DNA of 64,000 nt from CAWDAQ01 sp963800325 (lineage in GTDB: Bacteria; Actinomycetota; Actinomycetes; Actinomycetales; Dermatophilaceae): assembly GCA_963800325.1 (NCBI GenBank), contig CAWDAQ010000006.1, positions 124,001-188,000 of the forward strand. Reading direction: 5' to 3'. Under the pieces are notes generated by a model. That model had not been told where the DNA came from. It did not search any database and saw nothing but the letters and a program-made list of their open reading frames with translations. How positions within the stretch are numbered: position 1 is the stretch's first letter; each line of letters starts with the position of its first letter. This document shows, one piece after another, positions 24,375 to 32,582 of this stretch. The translations under genes were made by a program, and so were the position numbers.

Positions 24375-26012
24375 TCAGGCCTTCAGGCCGAGCTCGGCGA
24401 CCGACTCCTGGCGCATCTCGACCTTGCGGACCTTGCCGGTGACGGTCATGGGGAACTCCTCGACGATCTTGACGTAGCGCGGGATCTTGTAGTGGGCGAG
24501 CCGGCCGCTGGCGAACTCCCGCAGGCTCTCGGCCGTCAGCGGCTCGGCGCCCTCGCGCATCCGGATCCAGGCGCACAGCTCCTCGCCGTACCTCGCGTCC
24601 GGCACCCCGATGACCTGGGCGTCGAGGACGTCGGGGTGGGTGTAGAGGAACTCCTCGATCTCCCGCGGGTAGACGTTCTCCCCGCCCCGGATGACCATGT
24701 CCTTGATCCGCCCGGTGATCTGGACGTACCCGTCCTCGTCCATGACGCCGATGTCCCCGGTGTGCATCCACCCGTCCTGCAGGACCTCGGCGGTCTTGTC
24801 GGGCTGCTCCCAGTAGCCGAGCATCACCGAGTACCCCTTGGTGCAGAACTCCCCCGGCACCCCCCGGGGGACCGTCTCGCCCGAGACCGGGTCGACGATC
24901 TTGATCTCCAGGTGCGGGCAGACCCGCCCGACGGTGCCGACCTTGCGCTCGAAGGAGTCGTCGGTGCGGGTCTGGGTCGAGACCGGGGAGGTCTCGGTCA
25001 TCCCGTAGCAGATCGTCATCTCCTCGATGCCGCTCGCGATGAGCTTCTTCATGACCTCGGCCGGGCACGGCGACCCCGCCATGATCCCGGTCCGCACCGA
25101 GGACAGGTCGTAGGTGTCGAAGTCCGGCAGCGACCACTCGGCGATGAACATCGTCGGCACGCCGTACAGCGACGTGCACCGCTCCTGCTGGACCGCGGCC
25201 AGCGTCGCCGCCGGGTCGAACCCGGGCGCGGGGATGACCATGGCCGCCCCGTGGCTGGTGCACGCGAGGTTTCCCATGACCATCCCGAAGCAGTGGTAGA
25301 AGGGCACGGGGATGCAGACCCGGTCGGCCTCGGTGTAGCGGCACACCTCCCCGACGAGGTAGCCGTTGCCGAGGATGTTGCGGTGGCTCAGGGTCGCACC
25401 CTTGGGGAACCCGGTCGTCCCGGAGGTGTACTGGATGTTGATCGGGTCGTCCGGGGACAGCGACGCCTGCACCTCGGCGAGCCGGTCGGCGCCGACCTCG
25501 TCAGCCCGGGCGAGCAGCTCCTCCCACCCGTCGGTGCCGAGGAGGACGACCCGGCGCAGGTCGGGGCAGGAGCCGCGGACCTCCTCGACCATCGCGGCGT
25601 AGTCGCTGGTCTTGAACCGCTGCGCGGAGACGAGGTGGCCGATGCCGGCCTGGGTGAGGACGAACTGGAGCTCGTGGGTGCGGTAGGAGGGGTTGATGTT
25701 GACGAGGATCGCGCCGATCTTCGCGGTCGCGTACTGCACGAGGGTCCACTCGGCACAGTTCGGGGCCCAGATCCCGATGCGGTCCCCGACCCCGAGGCCG
25801 TCGGCGAGCAGCGCGCGGGCGAGCTCGTCGACCCTGCGGGTGAACTCGGTGTAGGTCCACCGCAGCCCCTGGTGGACGTCGACGAGCGCGTCCCGGTCCC
25901 CGAACCGCGCCGTCGTCGCGTCGAGGTCGTCCCCGATCGTCGTGTCCGGCAGGGGCGGCTCCGCCGGTCCGACGGTGTGCGACGGCATGGGCTCGGGGGT
26001 CTGCTCGGACAT
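24375..26012 (-). CDS. Acyl-CoA synthetase (AMP-forming)
   Basis: Activates a carboxylic acid, probably a fatty acid, to its CoA thioester with ATP. It has 545 residues. ANL-superfamily motifs are the P-loop YTSGTTGFPKGATLSHRN, A5-like CYGMTETSP, the adenylate motif DGWMHTGDIGVMDEDGY and the hinge GRIKDMVIRGGENVYPREIE. The catalytic Lys sits in PMTVTGKVRKVEMR. This pattern fits the medium/long-chain FadD-like group, but chain length cannot be read from sequence. The ATG at 26012 has AGGAGG. It is monocistronic with its own terminator. Confidence 0.9.
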   Translation of the reverse strand: MSEQTPEPMPSHTVGPAEPPLPDTTIGDDLDATTARFGDRDALVDVHQGLRWTYTEFTRRVDELARALLADGLGVGDRIGIWAPNCAEWTLVQYATAKIGAILVNINPSYRTHELQFVLTQAGIGHLVSAQRFKTSDYAAMVEEVRGSCPDLRRVVLLGTDGWEELLARADEVGADRLAEVQASLSPDDPINIQYTSGTTGFPKGATLSHRNILGNGYLVGEVCRYTEADRVCIPVPFYHCFGMVMGNLACTSHGAAMVIPAPGFDPAATLAAVQQERCTSLYGVPTMFIAEWSLPDFDTYDLSSVRTGIMAGSPCPAEVMKKLIASGIEEMTICYGMTETSPVSTQTRTDDSFERKVGTVGRVCPHLEIKIVDPVSGETVPRGVPGEFCTKGYSVMLGYWEQPDKTAEVLQDGWMHTGDIGVMDEDGYVQITGRIKDMVIRGGENVYPREIEEFLYTHPDVLDAQVIGVPDARYGEELCAWIRMREGAEPLTAESLREFASGRLAHYKIPRYVKIVEEFPMTVTGKVRKVEMRQESVAELGLKA

Positions 26013-26120
26013 CGTCGTCCTCCTGTGCTCGGCGGCTGCTGCCCCCCATCCCACCCCCTCACGCGGCCCCCCACAACCACCCGGGGGACCGCTCGCTCCG
26101 GGGCCGCCGGCCCCGCCGGG

Positions 26121-27029
26121 TCAGCTCGTGATGTCCTTCCCGGCGAACCGGGCCCACGCGAGCAGCCAGAACACGAGCGCGTACACGGCGTCGACGGCCA
26201 GGCCCTTGCCGACGTTCTCGAGCAGCACCGGGTCGCGCAGCAGGTCCCCGAAGGCCATCCACCGGTCGACGAGCAGCCACGGGTGCAGCCACGCGAGCTG
26301 GGGCACGGCGTCGAGGATCCACATGAGGATGTTGACGATCATCAGCGCGATGGCGGCCGCGATCGGCTGCTCGGTGAGCGAGGAGATGAACAGCCCGATC
26401 GCGGCGAGCCCGGCCAGCCCCGCGGCGAGGTAGAGCATGACGAGCACGAGCCGCCAGACCCCTGCCCAGACCCCGATCTGGGTGCCGGACAGGGTCGTCA
26501 TCGGCCCGGTGCCGAACAACGCGATGCCGGCGATCGCCCCGGGGACGGCGACCGCGCTCACCCCCCACAGCGCGCCCGCGCACAGCGAGGCGTACTTCAC
26601 CGCGAGCAGCCGGGTCCGGTCCACCGGGACGGTGAGCAGGTAGCGCAGGGTGCCGATGTTGGCCTCGCCGGCGATGGAGTCCCCCGACAGCATCGCGAGC
26701 GCGAGCGGGAGGAACATCGTGATCTCGACGCCGAGCGCGGCGAGCGGGACGAACAGGCCGTTGGACGTGATCGAGTCGAGGAAGCTCGGTCCGCCCCCGC
26801 CGCCGGGGCTGGACAGCTTCACCGAGATCGCCATGATGACCGGGACGGCGGCGAGCACGAGCAGCCCGGCCTGGTTGCGGCGGCGGCCGCCGATGAGCCG
26901 CAGCTCGGAGCGGAACAGCCGGGTCGACCACCACCGCCGACGGGAGCCGCGCTCCTCGGACGGGGACGCGGGGGCGGGCCGGGGCGCGGTGCCCGTCCCG
27001 CCGCGGGGGGCCTGCTCAGCCGCTGACAT
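26121..27029 (-). CDS. ABC-2 type transporter permease
   Basis: A protein of 302 residues with six hydrophobic segments after a Pro/Arg-rich cytoplasmic N-terminus. It has the ABC-2 layout: TM1 (AGLLVLAAVPVIMAISV), a long loop with SFLDSITSNGLF, LSGDSIAGEANIGTLRYLLT before the next helices, then four more. The 5' end overlaps the ATPase gene by 14 bp, so the pair forms one exporter. The exported substrate is unknown; a LolA-like protein is co-transcribed upstream. Confidence 0.88.
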   Translation of the reverse strand: MSAAEQAPRGGTGTAPRPAPASPSEERGSRRRWWSTRLFRSELRLIGGRRRNQAGLLVLAAVPVIMAISVKLSSPGGGGGPSFLDSITSNGLFVPLAALGVEITMFLPLALAMLSGDSIAGEANIGTLRYLLTVPVDRTRLLAVKYASLCAGALWGVSAVAVPGAIAGIALFGTGPMTTLSGTQIGVWAGVWRLVLVMLYLAAGLAGLAAIGLFISSLTEQPIAAAIALMIVNILMWILDAVPQLAWLHPWLLVDRWMAFGDLLRDPVLLENVGKGLAVDAVYALVFWLLAWARFAGKDITS

Positions 27030-28002
27030 CGAAGCCCTCCCCGGTGAGCTCGACGAACCGGTCCTCCAGGCTCGGGGTGTCGACGTCGAAGCCGCGCACG
27101 CCGACGCCGTCGCGGACGAGCGCGGCGACGACGTCCTCGGGACGCAGGCTGCCGAGCCGGGCGCGCACGAGCGCGGCGGTGAGGGTGACGTCGGTGGCCC
27201 CGAGCCGGTGCAGGGTCCGGGCGGCGGCCTGCGGGTCGGTCGTCTCGACCCGGCAGGTGGCGACGTCCGCGCCGCGGACCTCGCCGGTGGTCCCCTGCGC
27301 GACGAGCCGTCCCTCGCGCATGACCCCGAGGTGGGTGCACACCTGCTCGACCTCGCCGAGCAGGTGGCTCGAGACGAGGACGGTCGCGCCGTCCGCGGCG
27401 AGCGCGCCGATGAGGGTGCGCACCTCCCGGGTGCCCTGCGGGTCGAGGCCGTTCGTCGGCTCGTCGAGCACGAGCAGGTCCCGGGGTGCGAGCAGGGCGG
27501 CCGCGATCGCGAGCCGCTGACGCATCCCGAGCGAGTAGGCCCGGTAGCGCTTCGTCGCCGCCGGCAGCAGCCCCACCCGGTCGAGCGCGGCGTCGATCCG
27601 GCGCGCGCTCGTGCGCGGGTCGGCGAGCAGGTCGGCGGCGTCGAGCCGGGCGAGGTTGGAGCGGGCGGACAGGTAGGGGTGGAACGCCGGCCCCTCGACG
27701 AGGGACCCCACCCGGTGCAGCGCCTCCCCGGACCGCTCCGGCACCGGCAGCCCGAGCAGCGAGCGGGTCCCCGCGGTCGGGGTGACCAGGCCGAGGAGCA
27801 TCCGGATCGTCGTCGTCTTGCCCGATCCGTTCGGTCCGAGGAAGCCGTACACCGCGCCGGTGGGCACGGCGAGGTCGATGGCGTCGACGGCGGTCTGCTC
27901 GCCGAACCGCTTCGTCAGCCCGCGGGTCTCCACGGCCAGCCCGGGCGGCGCGTCCACCGCCGCGCGGACCTGCGGTCCCACGCGGGTCGCGGGGGCGCTC
28001 AC
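27016..28002 (-). CDS. ABC transporter ATP-binding protein
   Basis: A protein of 328 residues. Walker A is GPNGSGKTTT, the signature is YSLGMRQRLAIAAAL, Walker B is LLVLDEPTNGLDP, and the switch His is in SSHLLGEVEQ. It belongs to the drug-exporter/CcmA-like class with a C-terminal extension (about 100 residues) ending LEDRFVELTGEGFDVSG. It starts with GTG at 28002, 10 bp after the LolA-like gene stop, and overlaps the permease downstream. Confidence 0.94.
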   Translation of the reverse strand: MSAPATRVGPQVRAAVDAPPGLAVETRGLTKRFGEQTAVDAIDLAVPTGAVYGFLGPNGSGKTTTIRMLLGLVTPTAGTRSLLGLPVPERSGEALHRVGSLVEGPAFHPYLSARSNLARLDAADLLADPRTSARRIDAALDRVGLLPAATKRYRAYSLGMRQRLAIAAALLAPRDLLVLDEPTNGLDPQGTREVRTLIGALAADGATVLVSSHLLGEVEQVCTHLGVMREGRLVAQGTTGEVRGADVATCRVETTDPQAAARTLHRLGATDVTLTAALVRARLGSLRPEDVVAALVRDGVGVRGFDVDTPSLEDRFVELTGEGFDVSG

Positions 28003-28012
28003 CGGCCCACGC

Positions 28013-29185
28013 TCACCGGGAGAGCGCGGCGTAGAGCCGGTCCGGGGCGACCGCCCCGACGGCGACCCGCCCGTCGTCGGTCAGCACCGCGGAGAACAGG
28101 GTGCCGTTGAGCAGTCGGCCGCTGCCCCACGGGCCGCTCACCTTCGGCAGGGACCCGAGCACCTGGCCGAGCTCCCCGAGCCCGGTGTCACCCCGGCCCG
28201 CGGGCGGGCCGCTGCCGCCGCTCGTCCCGAGACCGGTGACCTGCGAGAGGTCGCCGACGGCGACGCTGGCCCACCCGGAGCCGACGACGGTGGGCTCGCC
28301 CGCGCCCGCCATCGGTCCGTGTCGACCGGTCGCGTCGTGACCCCCGGGGATCGGCAGCGACTTCTCGGTCACCTTCGTGCCCGGCGGGGGGTTGAAGGAG
28401 AACTGCCGGGCGTCCGGGGTGGTGAAGTCGACGCTGCTGAAGCCGACCTCGAACGCCGGGTCGGCCATCCGCGTCGAGTAGACCTGGACCCGCAGCGGGA
28501 CGTGGGTGGCGGCGTCGACGGCGATGGTGACCCGGTCGACGAGGGTCGTGGAGTCCTTCGGGGTGAGCGTGAGCTCGTACGCCGACCGGCCGGCGACCGT
28601 GACGTCCCCGCTCGTCGTGACCCGAGTCGTCGGGGTGATCAGGTCGAGCGCCCGCGTGGCGGCCTGCTCGGGGGTGGAGGGCAGCTCGCCCGGCCCGGGG
28701 GCGTGCCCGGGTGCCATCGGGTCGTTCGATCCCTTCTCGCCCCGGGGCAGGGTCATGTGCTGCGCGGTCTTGTCCGTGCTCGACCACACCCAGAGGTCGG
28801 GGCCGTCGCGGACGACGTCGGACTCCCCGAGGCCGCCGACGAGCGCGAGCCGCTGCCGGCCCGGCCCGCCGTACCAGAGCCGGAGGGTGTGGGTCCCCGA
28901 GACCATGGACGTCAGCGACGAGGAGCCGCCGGAGTCGCCGCCCGACCCGCCGGTCATCCCGGGGATCTCCGGCAGCCCCAGGTTGGAGGTCTGGACGACC
29001 GTCCCCGACATGCCGTCGACCTCGGCCTTCTGGACGTCGACGAGGAGCTGCCGCGCCGAGACCGGCGGCAGGGTCGGGTCGGCGGAGGCGGCCCGACCGG
29101 TGACGAACGAGCCTGCCGCCACGAGGCCGACGGCGGCGACGGGGGCGGCCCAGCGCAGCGCGGGACGCTTGTCGAAGATCTCCAT
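28013..29185 (-). CDS. LolA/RseB-like exported protein
   Basis: A protein of 390 residues with an N-terminal signal or anchor (ALRWAAPVAAVGLVAAGSFVTG). The rest has the LolA/LppX/RseB-type pattern: SARQLLVDVQKAEVDGMSGT, THTLRLWYGGPGRQRL, GPDLWVWSSTDKTAQHM, AYELTLTPKDSTTLVDRVTI and VPLRVQVYS, followed by a Gly-rich tail. Related proteins sense or carry lipids outside the membrane. It is first in an operon with an ABC exporter and diverges from a two-component system, suggesting envelope stress sensing or lipid export. The ATG at 29185 (AGGATGAG upstream) is preferred over 29194. Confidence 0.72.
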   Translation of the reverse strand: MEIFDKRPALRWAAPVAAVGLVAAGSFVTGRAASADPTLPPVSARQLLVDVQKAEVDGMSGTVVQTSNLGLPEIPGMTGGSGGDSGGSSSLTSMVSGTHTLRLWYGGPGRQRLALVGGLGESDVVRDGPDLWVWSSTDKTAQHMTLPRGEKGSNDPMAPGHAPGPGELPSTPEQAATRALDLITPTTRVTTSGDVTVAGRSAYELTLTPKDSTTLVDRVTIAVDAATHVPLRVQVYSTRMADPAFEVGFSSVDFTTPDARQFSFNPPPGTKVTEKSLPIPGGHDATGRHGPMAGAGEPTVVGSGWASVAVGDLSQVTGLGTSGGSGPPAGRGDTGLGELGQVLGSLPKVSGPWGSGRLLNGTLFSAVLTDDGRVAVGAVAPDRLYAALSR

Positions 29186-29209
29186 GCGACTCATCCTGCC
29201 GCGCCCGCG

Positions 29210-29227
29210 CTGAGAGGTCACTGAGAG
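29210..29227. promoter_or_regulatory. Direct-repeat operator for the OmpR-type regulator
   Basis: CTGAGAG occurs at 29210-29216 and 29221-29227, an 11-bp period, the spacing OmpR-family dimers use. It lies between the divergent LolA-like gene and the response regulator gene, so it may control both. Confidence 0.5.
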
Positions 29228-29266
29228 ACGGCTGGACCGCCGCCGGGGTCGTGCGAGGGTAGGAGC

Positions 29267-29923
29267 GTGAAGCTGCTCGTCGTCGAGGACGAACGCCGCA
29301 TGTCGGACGCCATCGCCCGGGGGCTGCGGGCCGAGGGCTTCGTCGTCGACGTCGCCGACGACGGCCCGGGAGGGCTCGAGGCGGCCCGGTTCGGCGACCA
29401 CGACGCGGTGATCCTCGACGTCATGCTCCCGGGGATGTCGGGCTACGCCGTCGTGCGGACCCTCCGCGAGGAGGGGAACTGGGTGCCGGTGCTCATGCTG
29501 TCGGCCAAGGACGGTGAGCACGACGAGGCCGACGGGCTCGACTACGGCGCGGACGACTACCTCACCAAGCCGTTCTCGTTCGTCGTGCTGCTCGCCCGGC
29601 TCCGGGCCCTGCTCCGGCGGGACCCGGGGCCGCGACCGGTCCGGCTCGAGGCCGCCGGGGTCGGCCTGGACCCGGGCACGCGCCGGGTCGAGGTCGACGG
29701 GCGCGAGGTCGCGCTCTCCCCGCGCGAGTTCGTCCTCCTCGAGACGCTGCTGCGGGCCCACCCTCGGGTGGTGTCCAAGGACACGCTGCTCGACTCGGTG
29801 TGGGGCGAGGCCGGCGAGGGGGACCCGAACCTCGTCGAGGTCTACGTCAGCTACCTGCGCCGCAAGCTCGGCCGCGAGCGGATCGAGACCGTGCGCGGGG
29901 TCGGCTACCGGGTGGCTGGGTGA
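29267..29923 (+). CDS. OmpR-family response regulator
   Basis: A protein of 218 residues. The receiver domain has the acidic pair in VVEDERRM, the phospho-acceptor Asp in DAVILDVMLPGMSGY and Lys in DDYLTKPFSF. The C-terminal winged helix has SPREFVLLETLLRAHPRVVS and VEVYVSYLRRKLG. It starts with GTG at 29267. Its TGA overlaps the GTG of the kinase gene. The direct repeat at 29210-29227 is a plausible binding site. Confidence 0.95.
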   Translation: MKLLVVEDERRMSDAIARGLRAEGFVVDVADDGPGGLEAARFGDHDAVILDVMLPGMSGYAVVRTLREEGNWVPVLMLSAKDGEHDEADGLDYGADDYLTKPFSFVVLLARLRALLRRDPGPRPVRLEAAGVGLDPGTRRVEVDGREVALSPREFVLLETLLRAHPRVVSKDTLLDSVWGEAGEGDPNLVEVYVSYLRRKLGRERIETVRGVGYRVAG

Positions 29924-31347
29924 GGCGGCAGCCCGGGGCGCGCGGGGTCCGTGCCGCGGCCGGATGGGGGTCGCGGCTGAGCATCCGCTCCCGGCTCATG
30001 GCCATCGGGATCGCCGGGGTGACCGGGGCCCTCGTCGTCGGCGGGCTGCTGCTCTACGCGACGATGTCCACCGCCCTGACCCGCTCGGTCGACGACTCGG
30101 CGCGCGCGAGCGCCCGCAGCGTCGCCTCCCTCGTCGAGTCCGGGAGGCTGCCGGACCCCGTGCCCGTGTCCGGCTCCCAGGTCGTCCAGGTCGTCGACGC
30201 CCGGGACCGGGTCGTCGCGGGGTCCGCCACCGCCGACCGGCTCACCCCGCTGGTGACCCCCGAGCAGCGCGCCCGTCTCCTCGAGGGGGCCACCGTGACC
30301 GTGCCCGGCTACCGGGCGGCCAGGTCGGGGGACCTGCGGGCGGCCGGGGTGGCTGCGGCCGGTCCCGACGGCCGGGTCACGGTCGTCGCCGCCGTGCCGA
30401 CCGCGGACCTCGACACGAGCCGACGGCTGCTGCGGGTCCTCCTGCTCGTGTTCTTCCCGCTCGTCGTCGCCGCCCTCGCGCTCGTCGCATGGCGGGTCGT
30501 CGGGGCGGCGCTCAGCCCGGTCGAGCGGCTGCGGGAGGGCGCCGAGCGCATCGGCGCTGGCGCCGGGGACGCCGAGCGGCTCCCGGTGCCGCCGACCCGG
30601 GACGAGGTGAGCGCCCTCGCGACCACCCTGAACGGGATGCTCGACCGGCTCGCGGGGGCCCGTGGGCGGCAGCGCTCGTTCGTCGCCGACGCCGCCCACG
30701 AGCTCCGCAGCCCGCTCGCGACCATGCGCACCCAGCTCGAGGTCGCCGGCCGTCTCGGGGAGGGTGGCGACCTGCCCGCGGAGCTGCTGCCCGAGGTCGA
30801 CCGGCTCTCCCGGCTCGTCGAGGACCTGCTCGTCCTCGCCCGGGTCGAGGACGGTCGGACCCCGCCGCGCACCGAGGACGTCGACGTCGCCGACCTGCTC
30901 GAGGAGACCGCGCGCCGCCACGGCGGCGGCCGGGTCCCGGTCGAGGTCGCGGGCGTGGCCTGTCGGGGTGGCGGCGACGGTGGCTCCAGGGTCCCGCGGG
31001 TGACGGTCCGGGCCGACCGCGCCCACCTGGTCCGGGCGCTCGGCAACCTCGTCGACAACGGCGTCCGGCACGCCGGGACCCGGGTCGTGCTCTCGGCCCG
31101 GGAGCTGCCCGGCTCGGTCGAGGTCGTCGTCGCCGACGACGGCCACGGCATCGCCGCCGAGGAACGGGAGCGGGTCTTCGACCGCTTCGCCCGGCTCGAA
31201 GAGGCCCGCGACCGGGACTCCGGCGGCAGCGGGCTCGGGCTCGCGATCACCCGCGAGCTGCTCCGGGCCGGGGGAGCCGCGATCCGGCTCGAGGAGGCGG
31301 AGCCGCCCGCGACGGGGCTGCGCGCGGTCGTCACCCTCCCCCGCTGA
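29920..31347 (+). CDS. Sensor histidine kinase
   Basis: A protein of 475 residues. TM1 (LMAIGIAGVTGALVVGGLLL), an extracytoplasmic sensor of about 120 residues, TM2 (LLLVFFPLVVAALALVAW), HAMP, then the H-box FVADAAHELRSPLATMR, N-box NLVDNGVRHA, G1 DDGHGI and G2 GSGLGLAI. It starts with GTG inside the regulator's TGA. The signal is unknown. The context of the LolA-like protein and ABC exporter hints at the envelope. Confidence 0.94.
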   Translation: MRRQPGARGVRAAAGWGSRLSIRSRLMAIGIAGVTGALVVGGLLLYATMSTALTRSVDDSARASARSVASLVESGRLPDPVPVSGSQVVQVVDARDRVVAGSATADRLTPLVTPEQRARLLEGATVTVPGYRAARSGDLRAAGVAAAGPDGRVTVVAAVPTADLDTSRRLLRVLLLVFFPLVVAALALVAWRVVGAALSPVERLREGAERIGAGAGDAERLPVPPTRDEVSALATTLNGMLDRLAGARGRQRSFVADAAHELRSPLATMRTQLEVAGRLGEGGDLPAELLPEVDRLSRLVEDLLVLARVEDGRTPPRTEDVDVADLLEETARRHGGGRVPVEVAGVACRGGGDGGSRVPRVTVRADRAHLVRALGNLVDNGVRHAGTRVVLSARELPGSVEVVVADDGHGIAAEERERVFDRFARLEEARDRDSGGSGLGLAITRELLRAGGAAIRLEEAEPPATGLRAVVTLPR

Positions 31348-31413
31348 CCGGCCGCTGACCTGCCGAGCGTGGGTGCCGGGCCCACGGAGCCCACGGAGAC
31401 CGGACGCGCCGGG

Positions 31414-32520
31414 TCAGGCGCCGCCGGAGCGGACGATCGCGAGGGCGTCCTGCAGGGCCGCGAGGACGAGGGCGACCCGGTCGGGGCGGGCGTTGTGGCC
31501 CATGAGACCGATCCGCCACACCGAGGAGGCGTACGCCCCGGCGCCGGCACCGATCTCGACGCCGTGCCGCTCGAGCAGCACCCGGCGCACCGCGGCCGAG
31601 TCCACGTCCTCGGGCACCCGGACGGTCGTCAGCTCGGGCAGCCGCCACCCGTCCCGGGCGAACAGCTCCAGGCCCATCCCGGTCAGGCCGTCGCGCAGCA
31701 ACCCGCCCGCCTCGGCGTGCCGGTCGGCGACCGCGCCCAGGCCCTCCTCGAGGATCCGGCCCAGCGCGGCGTGCAGGCTGGCGACCATCGGGGTCGGGGC
31801 GGTGTGGTGGTAGGTGCGCCCGCCCGCGCTCTCCGGGCCGACGTAGCCGCCCAGCAGTCCGAGGTCGAGGTACCACGACCGGGGCCGCTCGACCCGGCGC
31901 TCGAACGCCCGGTCGCTGATCGTGAACGGCGCGAGGCCGGGCGCGACCCCGAGGCACTTCTGGGTGCCGGCGTAGCCGACGTCGACCCCCCACGCGTCGG
32001 CGTGCACCTCGATCCCCCCGATCGAGGTGACGGCGTCGACGACGAGCAGGGCGTCCCCCTTGAGCCGACCGAGCGTCGCGATGTCGGACCGGACGCCGGT
32101 CGAGGTCTCGGCGTGCACCGCGGCGATGATCGCCGGAGACGGGTGCGCGGCGGCGACCCGCTCGGGATCGACCGGCTCCCCCCACTCGTGGTCGACCCGG
32201 ACGACCTCGGCGCCGCAGCGGGCGGCGACCTCGCACATCCGCTCGCCGAAGAGGCCGTTGACGGCGACGACCACGACGTCGCCGTCGCGGACGAGGTTGA
32301 CGAACGCGGCCTCCATGCCGCCGGAGCCGGTCGTGCTCAGCGGCAGCGTGCGCCGGTTCGCGGTGCCCCACGCCGTCCGGAGCCGGTCACAGGTCTCGTC
32401 CATGATCCGGAGGAAGGCCGGGTCGAGGTGGCCGAGCAGGGGCTGGGTGAGCGCGGTCGTCGCCTCCGGGTAGGGGTTGGACGGTCCGGGGCCGAAGAGG
32501 TGGCGGTCGGCGAGCGGCAC
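31414..32520 (-). CDS. Class V aminotransferase (alanine-glyoxylate/serine-glyoxylate type)
   Basis: A PLP enzyme of 368 residues, starting HLFGPGPSNPYPEATTALTQ, a pattern of alanine/serine-glyoxylate aminotransferases. The PLP Lys lies in GYAGTQKCLGVAPG, with LLVVDAVTSIGG providing the cofactor Asp. It converts glyoxylate to glycine using alanine or serine. It follows a glycolate-oxidase-like gene (62 bp gap, same strand), making a two-step glycolate-to-glycine route likely. The GTG at 32520 follows GGAGA. Confidence 0.88.
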   Translation of the reverse strand: MPLADRHLFGPGPSNPYPEATTALTQPLLGHLDPAFLRIMDETCDRLRTAWGTANRRTLPLSTTGSGGMEAAFVNLVRDGDVVVVAVNGLFGERMCEVAARCGAEVVRVDHEWGEPVDPERVAAAHPSPAIIAAVHAETSTGVRSDIATLGRLKGDALLVVDAVTSIGGIEVHADAWGVDVGYAGTQKCLGVAPGLAPFTISDRAFERRVERPRSWYLDLGLLGGYVGPESAGGRTYHHTAPTPMVASLHAALGRILEEGLGAVADRHAEAGGLLRDGLTGMGLELFARDGWRLPELTTVRVPEDVDSAAVRRVLLERHGVEIGAGAGAYASSVWRIGLMGHNARPDRVALVLAALQDALAIVRSGGA

Positions 32521-32582
32521 GGGCGGGTCTCCGTTCTCGGGTGACGGCGGGGTCGGTGGGGCGCCGGGGTCCGGGGCCGGGC

